A DNA stretch of 64,000 nt from an uncultured Algibacter sp. (GCF_947490405.1 NZ_CANLGU010000001.1:310001-374000), one strand, 5' to 3'; counted from the stretch's first letter, positions 26,040-34,431 are shown. A program made the numbers and translations. The notes: a model not told the origin generated them from the sequence alone.

Positions 26040-26525
26040 TTAACTATTTTTCCTGAGTTCTGCCATTTTAATAGCAGCTATAGCAGCTTCGGTTCCTTTA
26101 TTACCATGCTTTCCTCCAGAACGTTCGAGTCCTTGTTGCATCGTATTATCTGTAAGCACGCAGAAAATAACCGGTGTTTCGCGCGTTACATTTAAGTCTT
26201 TAATCCCTTGTGTAACACCCTCGCAAACAAAATCAAAATGTTTGGTTTCCCCTTGAATAACGCTTCCAATAGCAATAACAGCATTAACCATTTGTTCTTG
26301 CATTTTTTTACAACCGTAAATTAACTCAAAACTTCCAGGAACATTCCAACGGATAATATTATTTGGCAACACACCATTATCAATTAGCGCATCGTAAGCG
26401 CCTTTATACAAGCCTTCAGTGATATTATCATTCCATTCAGAAACAACAATCCCAAACCGAAATTTACTCGCGTCTGGGATTGTTGCTTTATCGTAATCTG
26501 ATAAGTTTTTATTTGCCGTAGCCAT
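26040..26525 (-). CDS. ribH: 6,7-dimethyl-8-ribityllumazine synthase
   Basis: 161 residues. Condenses 5-amino-6-ribitylaminouracil with dihydroxybutanone phosphate to the riboflavin precursor, as an icosahedral or pentameric assembly. Substrate motifs: RFGIVVSEWNDNIT, NVPGSFELIYGCK, AIGSVIQGETKHFDFVC (His of the catalytic loop), and FCVLTDNTMQQGLERSGG. It starts 12 bases after the TPR gene end. Confidence 0.96.
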   Translation of the reverse strand: MATANKNLSDYDKATIPDASKFRFGIVVSEWNDNITEGLYKGAYDALIDNGVLPNNIIRWNVPGSFELIYGCKKMQEQMVNAVIAIGSVIQGETKHFDFVCEGVTQGIKDLNVTRETPVIFCVLTDNTMQQGLERSGGKHGNKGTEAAIAAIKMAELRKNS

Positions 26526-26537
26526 AGTAATTAAGAA

Positions 26538-27308
26538 TTACTTATTTGCCAACACCTGAGCTTTTCCAATAAACACATCTACTTTTGAAGCTTCAGTAGA
26601 ATTGGCATAATCATCTTTTATTCTCTTAAAGTATGCCAGTGCTTTATCTGCTTTTCCTAAATCAAGTGCAATGGTACCCGCTTTAAACAAGTACATTGGT
26701 GTTGTAAATTCGTTATCTCGCATTTCTGCTGCTTGCTCATAAGCATCCAAAGCATCCTCTGGTTGATTTCCTTGAACATAAGCATCACCAATATTACCTT
26801 TTGCTAATGGTGCTAGTATTTCATCATCACTTTTAAAATTGCTTAAATATTCAATAGCCTCATTATATTTTTTTAATCTTAAGTAAGCTGTACCTGCGTA
26901 ATAGTTAGCTAAATTAGCAGAAGGTGTACCACTGTATTCTTCAATAATATCCAACATACCAAATTTACCTTCACCGCCGTTTAAAGCTAAGTTGTACAAT
27001 GAATCTTTTGCAGTTCCTGTAACGGCTTGGTCAAAATACTTTTGCGCTTGAAACATATCGTTCATAGCAGCTTCTTGCTTTGGTTTTGCAATAAATTCTT
27101 TATAACCTAAAGATGCCAAAACCACTAGCGCTACTAAGCCGATGACTATGAAAATATATTTTTGATTCTTTGCTACAAAGTCTTCTGTTTTAGAAGCCGT
27201 TTCATCAAGGGTATTAAAAACCTCAGCAGTTGTAGATCCCTCTTCTATATTCTGTTGCTTCTCAACTTTTGTTTTTGGTTTATGTCCTCTTTTCTTGTAA
27301 GTTGCCAT
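26538..27308 (-). CDS. TPR-repeat membrane protein
   Basis: 256 residues. A basic N-terminus (YKKRGHKPKTKVEKQQN) precedes a transmembrane helix at ~55-75 (YIFIVIGLVALVVLASLGY), then about four tetratricopeptide repeats to the end (NYYAGTAYLRLKKYNEAIEY, AKGNIGDAYVQGNQPEDAL and similar). Such bitopic TPR proteins act as scaffolds; the closest known is the YfgM/Tol-associated class, but I infer no partner. The frame opens at a TTG (27338); the ATG at 27308 gives a natural start and fits the promoter box at 27336-27343. Confidence 0.82.
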   Translation of the reverse strand: MATYKKRGHKPKTKVEKQQNIEEGSTTAEVFNTLDETASKTEDFVAKNQKYIFIVIGLVALVVLASLGYKEFIAKPKQEAAMNDMFQAQKYFDQAVTGTAKDSLYNLALNGGEGKFGMLDIIEEYSGTPSANLANYYAGTAYLRLKKYNEAIEYLSNFKSDDEILAPLAKGNIGDAYVQGNQPEDALDAYEQAAEMRDNEFTTPMYLFKAGTIALDLGKADKALAYFKRIKDDYANSTEASKVDVFIGKAQVLANK

Positions 27309-27335
27309 TGTGTGCTTTCTAAAATTATTGTCGCG

Positions 27336-27343
27336 CAAAAATA
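27336..27343 (-). promoter_or_regulatory. TPR-ribH operon promoter -7 box
   Basis: TATTTTTG on the minus strand, a TAnnTTTG match 27 bases before the ATG at 27308. Confidence 0.5.
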
Positions 27344-27447
27344 TAATTTTTCTTCATAACTAAAAGGGTATTTATTTGATATTTTTCAATAATTTGCACA
27401 TCTTTTCAAGAGTTTAACCTCAAAATAGGCTATAAGTTGCTTTTTGT

Positions 27448-28527
27448 ATGATTTTAAAATCGCTGTCTTTACTTAATTACAAAAATTTTGATAGTAAGTC
27501 GTTCATTTTCAATGATAAAATAAATTGTATTGTTGGTAATAACGGAATTGGAAAGACGAATGTATTGGATGCCATTTATCATTTATCTTTTGGGAAAAGT
27601 TATTTTAATCCTGTGGCAACACAGAATATTAAGCATGATGAAGATTTCTTTGTGATTAATGGTGATTATGATAAGAATGACAAAACTGAAAAAGTAGCAA
27701 TAAGCTTAAAGCGTGGACAAAAAAAAGTTATTAAGCGCAATGGTAAAGCTTATGAGAAATTTAGTGAACATATTGGTTTTTTACCTTTAGTTATTATTTC
27801 TCCAGCAGATAGGGATTTGATTATTGAAGGTAGTAGCACACGAAGAAAATTTATAGATAGCGTAATTTCACAGAGCGATAAAAATTACTTAAGCTATATA
27901 ATAAATTACAATAAAATATTGGCGCAACGTAATGCTTTACTAAAATATTTTGCGCTAAACCACACATTTAACAACGATACTTTAGAGGTTTACAATAATC
28001 AACTTACTGAATATGGCACACTAATTTTTGAAAAACGCAATGCGTTTTTAAAAGCCTTTATTCCTATTTTTAAATCGCGTTACGAAGCTATTAGTAATGG
28101 TAATGAGGTTGTAGATTTGGCATATAATAGCCATTTATTTGAAGATGATTTGAATACGCTTTTAAAAGCCTCAATAAATAAAGATAAGGCGTTACAATTT
28201 ACTAGTGTAGGCATCCATAAAGATGATTTACACTTTAATATTGAAAGCCACCCAATTAAAAAATTTGGTAGTCAAGGCCAGCAAAAATCGTTTTTGATTG
28301 CTTTAAAACTGGCTCAGTTTGATTTTATTAAAGCGCAAAGTGGCGTGAACCCCATTTTACTTTTAGATGATATTTTTGATAAGTTGGATGAGCAACGCGT
28401 AGCACAGATTATTAAACTTGTTGACGATGAGAATTTTGGGCAATTGTTTATTAGTGATACACATGCTGAACGTACCGAACATGCTGTAAAACAAGTGCAC
28501 CAGAGTTATGAGATTTTTAGACTTTGA
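27448..28527 (+). CDS. recF: DNA replication and repair protein RecF
   Basis: 359 residues. ABC-type SMC-like ATPase that helps load RecA at gapped DNA and at stalled forks. Walker [13 protein letters not shown] at ~30-41. Signature (C-loop) region [17 protein letters not shown] at ~271-287, then Walker [15 protein letters not shown]-terminal D-loop and FISDTHAER follow. Divergent from the TPR gene. Confidence 0.95.
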   Translation: MILKSLSLLNYKNFDSKSFIFNDKINCIVGNNGIGKTNVLDAIYHLSFGKSYFNPVATQNIKHDEDFFVINGDYDKNDKTEKVAISLKRGQKKVIKRNGKAYEKFSEHIGFLPLVIISPADRDLIIEGSSTRRKFIDSVISQSDKNYLSYIINYNKILAQRNALLKYFALNHTFNNDTLEVYNNQLTEYGTLIFEKRNAFLKAFIPIFKSRYEAISNGNEVVDLAYNSHLFEDDLNTLLKASINKDKALQFTSVGIHKDDLHFNIESHPIKKFGSQGQQKSFLIALKLAQFDFIKAQSGVNPILLLDDIFDKLDEQRVAQIIKLVDDENFGQLFISDTHAERTEHAVKQVHQSYEIFRL

Positions 28528-28595
28528 TGCTTAGTCACTCATTCACAAATTCTTTTGCTTAATAGTGTTTGATTTTGTAAAAAATTTCAGCTAAC

Positions 28596-28654
28596 TTCGT
28601 TTAACGATGGATATAAGTCATTAAAGAACGACGTCATATCCATCGTTAAACGAA
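28596..28654. repeat. Perfect 19-bp inverted repeat, 21-nt loop
   Basis: Arm 28596-28614 (TTCGTTTAACGATGGATAT) is perfectly complementary to 28636-28654. The loop AAGTCATTAAAG...GACGTC contains a GTC...GAC sub-hairpin possibility. No T-run follows either side, so it is not a simple terminator. Confidence 0.8.
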
Positions 28655-28704
28655 CCTCTCCAAAAGTAAATACAGCTTTAATTAAAAAAATAAGATAGCA
28701 GATA

Positions 28705-28839
28705 ATTGCGTTAGGGATTGTAAAGGAAATCCTTTTTTGAGACTATCGAAACCAAAATACTTTTTGGTTGAAGATACCGAAGCGAAGCTTAAAAAAAAGA
28801 TTGTATTGGAAAGCCCGACCCTTGTGGTAACGCCCAAAT
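28705..28839 (+). repeat. Dispersed repeat copy A (GCGTTAGGG...TAACGCCC)
   Basis: Begins ATTGCGTTAGGGATTG and ends AAGCCCGACCCTTGTGGTAACGCCCAAA-like. GCGTTA and TAACGC at the ends are complementary. GGATT/AATCC (from 28717 on) can form a 5-bp hairpin. Middle is unlike the other copies. See findings. Confidence 0.8.
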
Positions 28840-28890
28840 AATTTTTATACTTTTACGAAACATAAATTTTGACTCTATTGTAATTAAACC

Positions 28891-29187
28891 ATGGCAAAAC
28901 GTAATAATGAAAACTTGAGTATTGGCGACGCTTTAAAGGAGTTTGTTTCTACAAATAAACTTGAAAAAGGCTTAAATAAGGTTAATGTGGCGGATGCTTG
29001 GGAGAAACTTATGGGGAATGGGGTTAACAATTATACCCTGTCTGTAAACTTAGAGCGTGAGACTTTATATGTGCAATTGAGTTCTAGTGTTTTACGTGAA
29101 GAATTAAGCTACGGTAAGGAAAAGATAATTAACATGCTTAATGAAGAATTGGGTAAAGTAATTATTAAAAAATTGATTTTAAGATAA
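28891..29187 (+). CDS. DUF721 (DciA-like) protein
   Basis: 98 residues. DUF721/DciA-related: WEKLMGNGVNNYTLSVNLERE and TLYVQLSSSVLREELSYGKEKIINMLNEELG are typical; members bind DNA or assist helicase loading in other bacteria. Here the N-terminus has the basic MAKRNNENLSIGDALKEFVSTN segment. It follows recF after an intergenic region and starts with the common recF-DUF721 order of flavobacteria. Confidence 0.83.
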   Translation: MAKRNNENLSIGDALKEFVSTNKLEKGLNKVNVADAWEKLMGNGVNNYTLSVNLERETLYVQLSSSVLREELSYGKEKIINMLNEELGKVIIKKLILR

Positions 29188-29249
29188 TTACACTTTGAGT
29201 TAATTATTAAATAAATGTATAATTTTTGATTTTGTACAATTATTTATAC

Positions 29250-29257
29250 TACCTTTG
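29250..29257 (+). promoter_or_regulatory. csp1 promoter
   Basis: TACCTTTG (TAnnTTTG) with a TTTTTG at 29223-29228 twenty-one bases upstream, a good -33/-7 pair. The 5' leader is about 25 bases before ATG 29284. Confidence 0.6.
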
Positions 29258-29283
29258 GGCTTTAATTTTATAATACAAATACA

Positions 29284-29475
29284 ATGAGTAAAGGTACCGT
29301 AAAATTCTTTAACGATTCAAAAGGTTTTGGATTCATTATTGAAGAGGACAACAACAAAGAACATTTCGTACACATTTCAGGATTAATCGATGAAATTCGT
29401 GAAGGCGACAATGTTGAGTTCGATCTACAAGAAGGTAGAAAAGGATTAAACGCCGTAAACGTAAAAGTAATCTAA
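29284..29475 (+). CDS. Cold-shock protein (CspA family), copy 1
   Basis: 63 residues. OB-fold nucleic-acid chaperone with RNP1 KGFGFI (residues 13-18) and RNP2 HFVHIS (27-32). CspA proteins bind ssRNA/ssDNA and melt RNA structures. First of three tandem near-identical genes; copies 1 and 2 also share the DNA after their stops and the terminator sequence, so this pair is the most recent duplication. Confidence 0.95.
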   Translation: MSKGTVKFFNDSKGFGFIIEEDNNKEHFVHISGLIDEIREGDNVEFDLQEGRKGLNAVNVKVI

Positions 29476-29500
29476 TATATACTTTAACAATTACAATTAA

Positions 29501-29528
29501 AAGCCTATCTATTTTGATAGGCTTTTTT
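29501..29528 (+). terminator. csp1 terminator
   Basis: 9-bp stem AAGCCTATC / GATAGGCTT around a 6-nt loop, then a T-run at 29523-29528. Confidence 0.9.
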
Positions 29529-29558
29529 GTTTATAGTGATTTATAAATTAATTGGAAG

Positions 29559-29566
29559 TATCTTTG
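29559..29566 (+). promoter_or_regulatory. csp2 promoter -7 box
   Basis: TATCTTTG, TAnnTTTG match, 28 bases before ATG 29595. The -33 TTG at normal spacing is not visible. Confidence 0.5.
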
Positions 29567-29594
29567 CAAAACATATTAATTTAATAGTTACACA

Positions 29595-29786
29595 ATGAAT
29601 AAAGGTACAGTAAAATTTTTCAATGATTCTAAAGGTTTTGGATTCATAACTGAAGACGACAACAACAAAGAACATTTCGTACACATTTCTGGATTAATCG
29701 ATGAAATTCGTGAAGGTGATGCCGTAGAATTTGATTTACAAGAAGGTAAAAAAGGATTAAACGCCGTAAACGTAAAAGTAATCTAA
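29595..29786 (+). CDS. Cold-shock protein (CspA family), copy 2
   Basis: 63 residues, differing from copy 1 in only a few positions (MNKGTVKFF start, EDDNNKEHF). RNP1 and RNP2 intact. Its own promoter and terminator make it separately regulated. Confidence 0.95.
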   Translation: MNKGTVKFFNDSKGFGFITEDDNNKEHFVHISGLIDEIREGDAVEFDLQEGKKGLNAVNVKVI

Positions 29787-29811
29787 TATATACTTTAACA
29801 ATTACAATTAA

Positions 29812-29840
29812 AAGCCTATCAGTTTTGATAGGCTTTTTTT
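29812..29840 (+). terminator. csp2 terminator
   Basis: Same stem as the csp1 terminator (AAGCCTATC / GATAGGCTT) with loop AGTTTT, then T-run to 29840. Confidence 0.9.
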
Positions 29841-29847
29841 GTGGCAT

Positions 29848-29855
29848 TAAGTTTG
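29848..29855 (+). promoter_or_regulatory. csp3 promoter
   Basis: TAAGTTTG (TAnnTTTG) with TTTTG ending at 29827, 20 bases upstream, a good -33. The -33 element lies within the csp2 terminator region. Confidence 0.55.
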
Positions 29856-29890
29856 CTCTATATGAAACATAATAATTTAAATTTAATACA

Positions 29891-30082
29891 ATGAGTAAAG
29901 GAACAGTAAAATTCTTCAACGATTCTAAAGGATTCGGATTTATAACTGAAGAAGGTTCAAACACAGAACATTTTGTTCACATTTCTGGATTAATCGATGA
30001 AATTCGCGAAGGCGATATTGTTGAGTTTGATTTACAGGAAGGTAGAAAAGGCTTAAATGCCGTAAACGTAAAAGTAGTTTAG
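29891..30082 (+). CDS. Cold-shock protein (CspA family), copy 3
   Basis: 63 residues, same fold and motifs, more diverged in residues 20-26 (EEGSNTEHF). Its downstream DNA and terminator differ from copies 1 and 2, so it is the older duplicate. Confidence 0.95.
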   Translation: MSKGTVKFFNDSKGFGFITEEGSNTEHFVHISGLIDEIREGDIVEFDLQEGRKGLNAVNVKVV

Positions 30083-30110
30083 TACCACATATACACGTTT
30101 TTAAACAAGA

Positions 30111-30140
30111 AAATCCAGCAACTATGTTGCTGGATTTTTT
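30111..30140. terminator. Bidirectional terminator between csp3 and ndk
   Basis: 12-bp perfect stem AAATCCAGCAAC / GTTGCTGGATTT with loop TAT, followed by a T-run on the plus strand. On the minus strand, where ndk ends at 30161, the follow-up is also T-rich. Confidence 0.85.
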
Positions 30141-30160
30141 TATTTTTATGATAAACAGTT

Positions 30161-30580
30161 TTAAAACTGCTCTCTTCCAGAGAAGTGAAATGCACCTTCT
30201 ATAGCTGCATTATCATCACTATCACTACCATGTACTGCGTTTTCACTTATTGAATCTGCATACATTTTTCTAATGGTACCTTCTGCGGCATCTGCAGGAT
30301 TTGTAGCTCCAATTAATGTTCTAAAATCTTCTACAGCGTTTTCCTTTTCTAAGATAGCTGCAACTATGGGTCCGCGTGTCATATATTCCACTAACTCTGG
30401 AAAAAATGGACGCTCTTTATGTATTGCGTAAAATGTTTCTGCATCTGCAGTGGTCATTTGTGTTAATTTCATAGCTACAATTCTAAACCCTGAAGCTGAA
30501 ATTTTTTCTAAGATTGCACCAATGTGTCCTTTTTCAACCGCATCTGGCTTAAGCATTGTAAATGTTCTATTTGTTGCCAT
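30161..30580 (-). CDS. ndk: Nucleoside diphosphate kinase
   Basis: 139 residues. Balances nucleotide triphosphates by a phospho-His ping-pong mechanism. N-terminal [13 protein letters not shown] (KPD motif) and the active-site His117 in [10 protein letters not shown] are present, plus ARG-like EFTRGPIVA. Monocistronic, with a classical -33/-7 promoter at 30690-30719. Confidence 0.97.
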   Translation of the reverse strand: MATNRTFTMLKPDAVEKGHIGAILEKISASGFRIVAMKLTQMTTADAETFYAIHKERPFFPELVEYMTRGPIVAAILEKENAVEDFRTLIGATNPADAAEGTIRKMYADSISENAVHGSDSDDNAAIEGAFHFSGREQF

Positions 30581-30689
30581 TGTTATTATTTTATGTATTC
30601 AGATAATAAATATTTGTTAAATATGTCTTCATGAAATAACAAAACAAATTCTAGAAAACAATTTTACAAATCTGTTGTTATTTTGGGTG

Positions 30690-30719
30690 CAAAAGTAATC
30701 TATTTCTACGGATTTGCAA
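30690..30719 (-). promoter_or_regulatory. ndk promoter, full -33/-7
   Basis: On the minus strand a TTG (complement of 30717-30719), 19 bases, then TACTTTTG (complement of 30690-30697). This is one of the best -33/-7 pairs in the window. The mRNA leader is about 100 bases. Confidence 0.7.
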
Positions 30720-30742
30720 TATTTCTAATTTTAAAAAAATTG

Positions 30743-30750
30743 TATCTTTG
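30743..30750 (+). promoter_or_regulatory. DHH phosphoesterase promoter -7 box
   Basis: TATCTTTG (TAnnTTTG) ends six bases before the ATG at 30757, so transcription starts at or very near the start codon. Divergent to the ndk promoter. Confidence 0.5.
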
Positions 30751-30756
30751 CAAACT

Positions 30757-31776
30757 ATGAAAAAACAAGACATTGCAAGCATAAAGCAGCTTTTATCTAC
30801 TAAAAAAAAGATTGTTATAGTACCTCATAAAAACCCTGATGGTGATGCTATTGGTTCTACTTTGGGCCTTTACCATTATTTAATTAAAAGCGGTCATAAA
30901 GTAAATGTTTTGGTTCCCAATGATTATCCTTCGTTCTTAAAATGGATTCCTGGAAATGAAACTATTTTAAAATACGATTACCAATCTGGTGTTTGCGATG
31001 CGCTTATAAAAGATGCTGATATTATCTTTACTTTAGATTTTAATGCATTTCATAGAACAGGAGATATGGAATCTGTTTTAACTGAAAGTAATGGATTAAA
31101 AATCATGATAGATCATCATCAAGCTCCCGATGATTATGCTACTTATATGTACAGTGACGTTAGTATGAGTTCTACTTGCGAAATGGTTTATCATTTTATC
31201 GATATGTTAGGAAATGCTGATGCTGTTGATAGTAATATTGCGACCTGTCTTTATGTTGGCATTATGACCGACACAGGCTCTTTTAGATTTCCTTCTACTA
31301 CAAGCACTACACATAACATTGTAGCAAAACTGATTGAAAAAGGTGCAAATAATTCTGATATCCATAACAATGTTTATGACACAAACTCTTATGAACGTTT
31401 ACAGCTATTAGGTTGTGCACTCAGCAATTTAAAAGTAATACCAGAGTTAAGAACAGCTTATATTACGCTGTCTCAAAACGAGCTACAAAAGTATAATTAT
31501 AAAAAAGGAGACACTGAAGGTGTTGTAAATTATGGTCTGTCTCTAGACGGCATTGTACTTGCCGCTATTTTTATTGAGGATAGAAATGAAGGCATTATAA
31601 AAATATCGTTACGCTCCAAAGGAAGCTTTTCTGTTAACGAAATGTCTAGAGCTCATTTTGGTGGTGGCGGCCATACTAATGCCGCTGGAGGAAAGAGTTA
31701 TTTATCTCTCGAAAAAACAGTTGAAAAATTTATTAGTATATTACCTACTTATAACAAAGCCCTAAATAATGAATAA
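30757..31776 (+). CDS. DHH-family phosphoesterase (NrnA-like)
   Basis: 339 residues. DHH/DHHA1 bifunctional oligoribonuclease/PAP phosphatase type. Metal ligands: NPDGDAIGS (~D in motif I), TLDFNAFHRT, and the DHH box IDHHQAPDDY. The DHHA1 domain carries GGGGHTNAAGG near the end. Degrades nanoRNA and/or 3'-phosphoadenosine 5'-phosphate; this member's preference is unknown. A TTG at 30748 extends the frame; ATG 30757 suits the promoter. It overlaps gldI by 8 bases. Confidence 0.92.
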   Translation: MKKQDIASIKQLLSTKKKIVIVPHKNPDGDAIGSTLGLYHYLIKSGHKVNVLVPNDYPSFLKWIPGNETILKYDYQSGVCDALIKDADIIFTLDFNAFHRTGDMESVLTESNGLKIMIDHHQAPDDYATYMYSDVSMSSTCEMVYHFIDMLGNADAVDSNIATCLYVGIMTDTGSFRFPSTTSTTHNIVAKLIEKGANNSDIHNNVYDTNSYERLQLLGCALSNLKVIPELRTAYITLSQNELQKYNYKKGDTEGVVNYGLSLDGIVLAAIFIEDRNEGIIKISLRSKGSFSVNEMSRAHFGGGGHTNAAGGKSYLSLEKTVEKFISILPTYNKALNNE

Positions 31777-32311
31777 ATTACTTACCATAGCTTTGGTTTT
31801 ACTAGCCTTTGGCTGTAAAACCCCTGAAGCTAGACGCCCTGTTTCCGCTACATCAGGATCCTTTATAGATGCCTCTGTAGAGCGTAATAAAAAGCTAAAC
31901 GCTAAGGAAAAAGCGCTTATTGAGAACCTTATGAAGCAAGAAGAGCAAGATTATATCGCTTCTGAAAGTGGATTCTGGTATTACTACAATAATAAAATTG
32001 AAAACGACTCCTTAATAACACCTGCATTTGGTGATATTGTAAATTACAATTACAATGTTAAAGGCATTAATGGCAACACTATTTATTCTACTGAAGAGAT
32101 TAAAACACGAACCTATGCCATGGATAAGGAGGAGTTATTTACTGGGTTGCGTGAAGGTTTAAAGCTAATGAAAAGTGGTGAAACGGCTACGTTTCTGTTT
32201 CCTTCTCAAAAAGCTTATGGTTACTACGGTGATGAAAATAAAATTGGCAGTAATGTGCCTTTGATTTGTGAAGTTACCATTAATTCTATTACCCAAAATC
32301 AAACGCCATAA
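31769..32311 (+). CDS. gldI: Gliding-motility-associated peptidyl-prolyl isomerase GldI
   Basis: 180 residues. Lipoprotein with Cys16 lipobox (LLAFGC). FKBP-type domain: VNYNYNVKGINGNTIYSTEE, LFTGLREGLKLMKSGETATFLFPSQKAYGYYGD, PLICEVTINSI. GldI is required for gliding in flavobacteria that have the machinery; other gld genes are not in the window, so motility cannot be inferred. Followed after one base by another PPIase. Confidence 0.88.
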   Translation: MNKLLTIALVLLAFGCKTPEARRPVSATSGSFIDASVERNKKLNAKEKALIENLMKQEEQDYIASESGFWYYYNNKIENDSLITPAFGDIVNYNYNVKGINGNTIYSTEEIKTRTYAMDKEELFTGLREGLKLMKSGETATFLFPSQKAYGYYGDENKIGSNVPLICEVTINSITQNQTP

Positions 32312-32312
32312 T

Positions 32313-33440
32313 ATGCTTTTAAAAAGTGCTATTCGAGTTTTTATACTAGCACTTGTTCTAGCAAATTTCTCTTCATGTAGTGAGAAGTATGACAACCTAG
32401 ATGATGGTATTTATGCAGAATTTGTAACCACAAAAGGTATTATGGTTGCTAAATTAACTTACAAAAAAACGCCAGTTACTGTTGCCAATTTTGTATCATT
32501 ATCTGAAGGTTCTAATACACTAGCAAAAGCAGAATACAAAAACAAACCTTATTTTAACAACACACTTTTTCATCGGGTTATTGACAATTCAATAGTACAA
32601 GCTGGTACACCAAATGGCAAAAGCTCTGGAAACCCTGGTTATAAGTTTAAAGACGAATTCCATCCCAGTTTAAAGCATGATAAAGCAGGGGTTTTATCTA
32701 TGGCCAATTTTGGTCCGAAAACTAACGGAAGCCAATTTTTTATTACTGAAATACCAAGACCAGGTCTAGATAATAAACATACTGTTTTTGGAGAACTTGT
32801 TATAGGACTTGATGTTTTAGACTCCATATCTCAAGTAAAAACCGATAAAGATTATAGACCCATAGAACCTGTTTTAATTAAAAAACTTAATATTATTCGA
32901 AAAGGTAGTGATGCTAAAAATTTTGATGCATCCGAGTTTTTTGAAAGTCATTTCATTGAAGAAGAACGTTTAGAGAAAGAAAGGAAAGCTAAAACGGAAG
33001 CTCTTGTAAAATCGACTTTAGAAAAATTTAAAAAACAAAAAGCCAAAGCTATTAAACTTGAATCTGGCTTACAATATTTCATTTCTGAAAAAGGAACAGG
33101 ACTGCATCTGCATGAAGATGCTGAAGCTTTGGTGCATTATACAGTTTTTACTGAGGATGGCAAACTTATTAAAACTAGCAAGTTAGAAGTCGCAGAAAAT
33201 CTTAATGCTGTTAATAACAAAAAGAAAGCAACTAACAAATACCAACCTATCCGAGCCGATATTGGACCTGATGCACAAATGATTCCAGGGTTTAAAGAAG
33301 GCCTACAACAGTTAAGCGTTGGAGACAAAGCTACTTTATTTATACCATACCATTTAGGCTTTGGGGAAGCTGGAGGTAATACCGTACCTGGTAAAACCAA
33401 TATTATTTTTGAGGTTGAAGTCTTAAAACTTCTTAGATAA
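32313..33440 (+). CDS. Cyclophilin-FKBP fusion peptidyl-prolyl isomerase, lipoprotein
   Basis: 375 residues. Signal and lipobox Cys22 (FSSC). Cyclophilin domain at ~40-205: TLFHRVIDNSIVQAGTPNGK, LSMANFGPKTNGSQFFITE, HTVFGELVIG. A charged linker leads to a second, FKBP-type domain at ~265-375: ALVHYTVFTEDGKLI, MIPGFKEGLQQLSVGDKATL, IPYHLGFGEAGG. Two PPIase folds in one chain, likely an envelope protein-folding factor. The ATG at 32313 is chosen over an upstream open frame to 32268 because it gives the signal peptide. Confidence 0.9.
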   Translation: MLLKSAIRVFILALVLANFSSCSEKYDNLDDGIYAEFVTTKGIMVAKLTYKKTPVTVANFVSLSEGSNTLAKAEYKNKPYFNNTLFHRVIDNSIVQAGTPNGKSSGNPGYKFKDEFHPSLKHDKAGVLSMANFGPKTNGSQFFITEIPRPGLDNKHTVFGELVIGLDVLDSISQVKTDKDYRPIEPVLIKKLNIIRKGSDAKNFDASEFFESHFIEEERLEKERKAKTEALVKSTLEKFKKQKAKAIKLESGLQYFISEKGTGLHLHEDAEALVHYTVFTEDGKLIKTSKLEVAENLNAVNNKKKATNKYQPIRADIGPDAQMIPGFKEGLQQLSVGDKATLFIPYHLGFGEAGGNTVPGKTNIIFEVEVLKLLR

Positions 33441-33495
33441 ATTTTAACATAAATACCATATCAAACCTTTATATTTACGCTGAAAAACAAAACCT

Positions 33496-34428
33496 ATGCA
33501 AGCATTAAAATTTGATTGGAATCCGATAACAGGAATTGATATTGTTGGAAACTTCAAACTACACTTTTATAGTGTGATGTGGATTGTTGCTTTTATTTTG
33601 GGTTGGTATATCATGAAACGTATTTTCACTAAAGAGAAAGTATCTCTTGATTATCTAGACCCCTTATTTATTTATACGGTTTTAGCTACTATGTTAGGTG
33701 CAAGGTTAGGGCATGTACTATTTTATCAATCGGAGTTAATTTCAGAAGACTTCTTTAGTATTTTCTTACCGTTTAAGTTTAAAGGCGGGTTTGAGTTTAC
33801 AGGATTTCAAGGCTTAGCGAGTCATGGTGCTGCTATTGGTATTATTATTGGCATGTATTTGTACCGTAGAAAGTACACCTATAAATCAATACTTTGGATT
33901 TTAGATAGGATTGTTATTCCTGTATCTTCTGGTGCTATTTTTATTAGAATTGGAAACTTTATAAATTCTGAAATTATTGGAAAAGCTTCTGGAGACTTTC
34001 CGCTAGGTGTACGCTTCATTCAGGATCAATATTATAAAAGTGAAATTGTACAACGTACTGGTATTAAAGATGTTCAAAAAGCGTATAATGCAGTTACTGA
34101 GAATTCACAATATCAAAACTTACTTGAAGCTGTTCCATACAGACACCCATCACAACTTTACGAATCGTTTTGTTACATTTTTGTATTTCTAATCTTGTGG
34201 TATTTCTACTCCAAAACAACAAAAAAAGACCAACCTGGTTTCTTATTTGGCTTATTTTTAGTACTACTTTGGTCGATTAGATTCTTTATAGAATTCACCA
34301 AAGAACCCCAAGGGGACGAGTACATCAATTGGTTTAACTTAAATACTGGACAGTGGCTAAGTATTCCTTTTGTTCTTATTGGCCTATACTTTATGTTTGT
34401 TTACAAACCCAAAAATGCTAATAAGTAA
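33496..34428 (+). CDS. lgt: Prolipoprotein diacylglyceryl transferase
   Basis: 310 residues, about seven transmembrane helices. Adds diacylglycerol to the lipobox Cys of prolipoproteins, a step needed by the many lipoproteins here. HGAAIGIIIGMYLYR matches the Lgt motif (His-Gly), and RIGNFINSEIIGKAS is the Lgt signature Arg/Asn loop. Also YRHPSQLYES, and a C-terminal GQWLSIP. The insertion between helices (~180-215) is typical of Bacteroidota. Confidence 0.96.
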   Translation: MQALKFDWNPITGIDIVGNFKLHFYSVMWIVAFILGWYIMKRIFTKEKVSLDYLDPLFIYTVLATMLGARLGHVLFYQSELISEDFFSIFLPFKFKGGFEFTGFQGLASHGAAIGIIIGMYLYRRKYTYKSILWILDRIVIPVSSGAIFIRIGNFINSEIIGKASGDFPLGVRFIQDQYYKSEIVQRTGIKDVQKAYNAVTENSQYQNLLEAVPYRHPSQLYESFCYIFVFLILWYFYSKTTKKDQPGFLFGLFLVLLWSIRFFIEFTKEPQGDEYINWFNLNTGQWLSIPFVLIGLYFMFVYKPKNANK

Positions 34429-34431
34429 ATT

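Larger units (their letters stand above)
28528..28890. other. recF-DUF721 intergenic region with two repeat structures
   Basis: This 363-base gap holds a perfect 19-bp inverted repeat (28596-28654) and copy A of the GCGTTAGGG/TAACGCCC repeat (28705-28839). A promoter for DUF721 and the csp cluster is not obvious in the remaining ~50 bases. No ORF of note. Confidence 0.7.

Noticed and set aside
29284-30082. Array of three repeats as a CRISPR
   Set aside because: The repeats are whole csp genes of 192 bases each with promoters and terminators; there are no short direct repeats with spacers.
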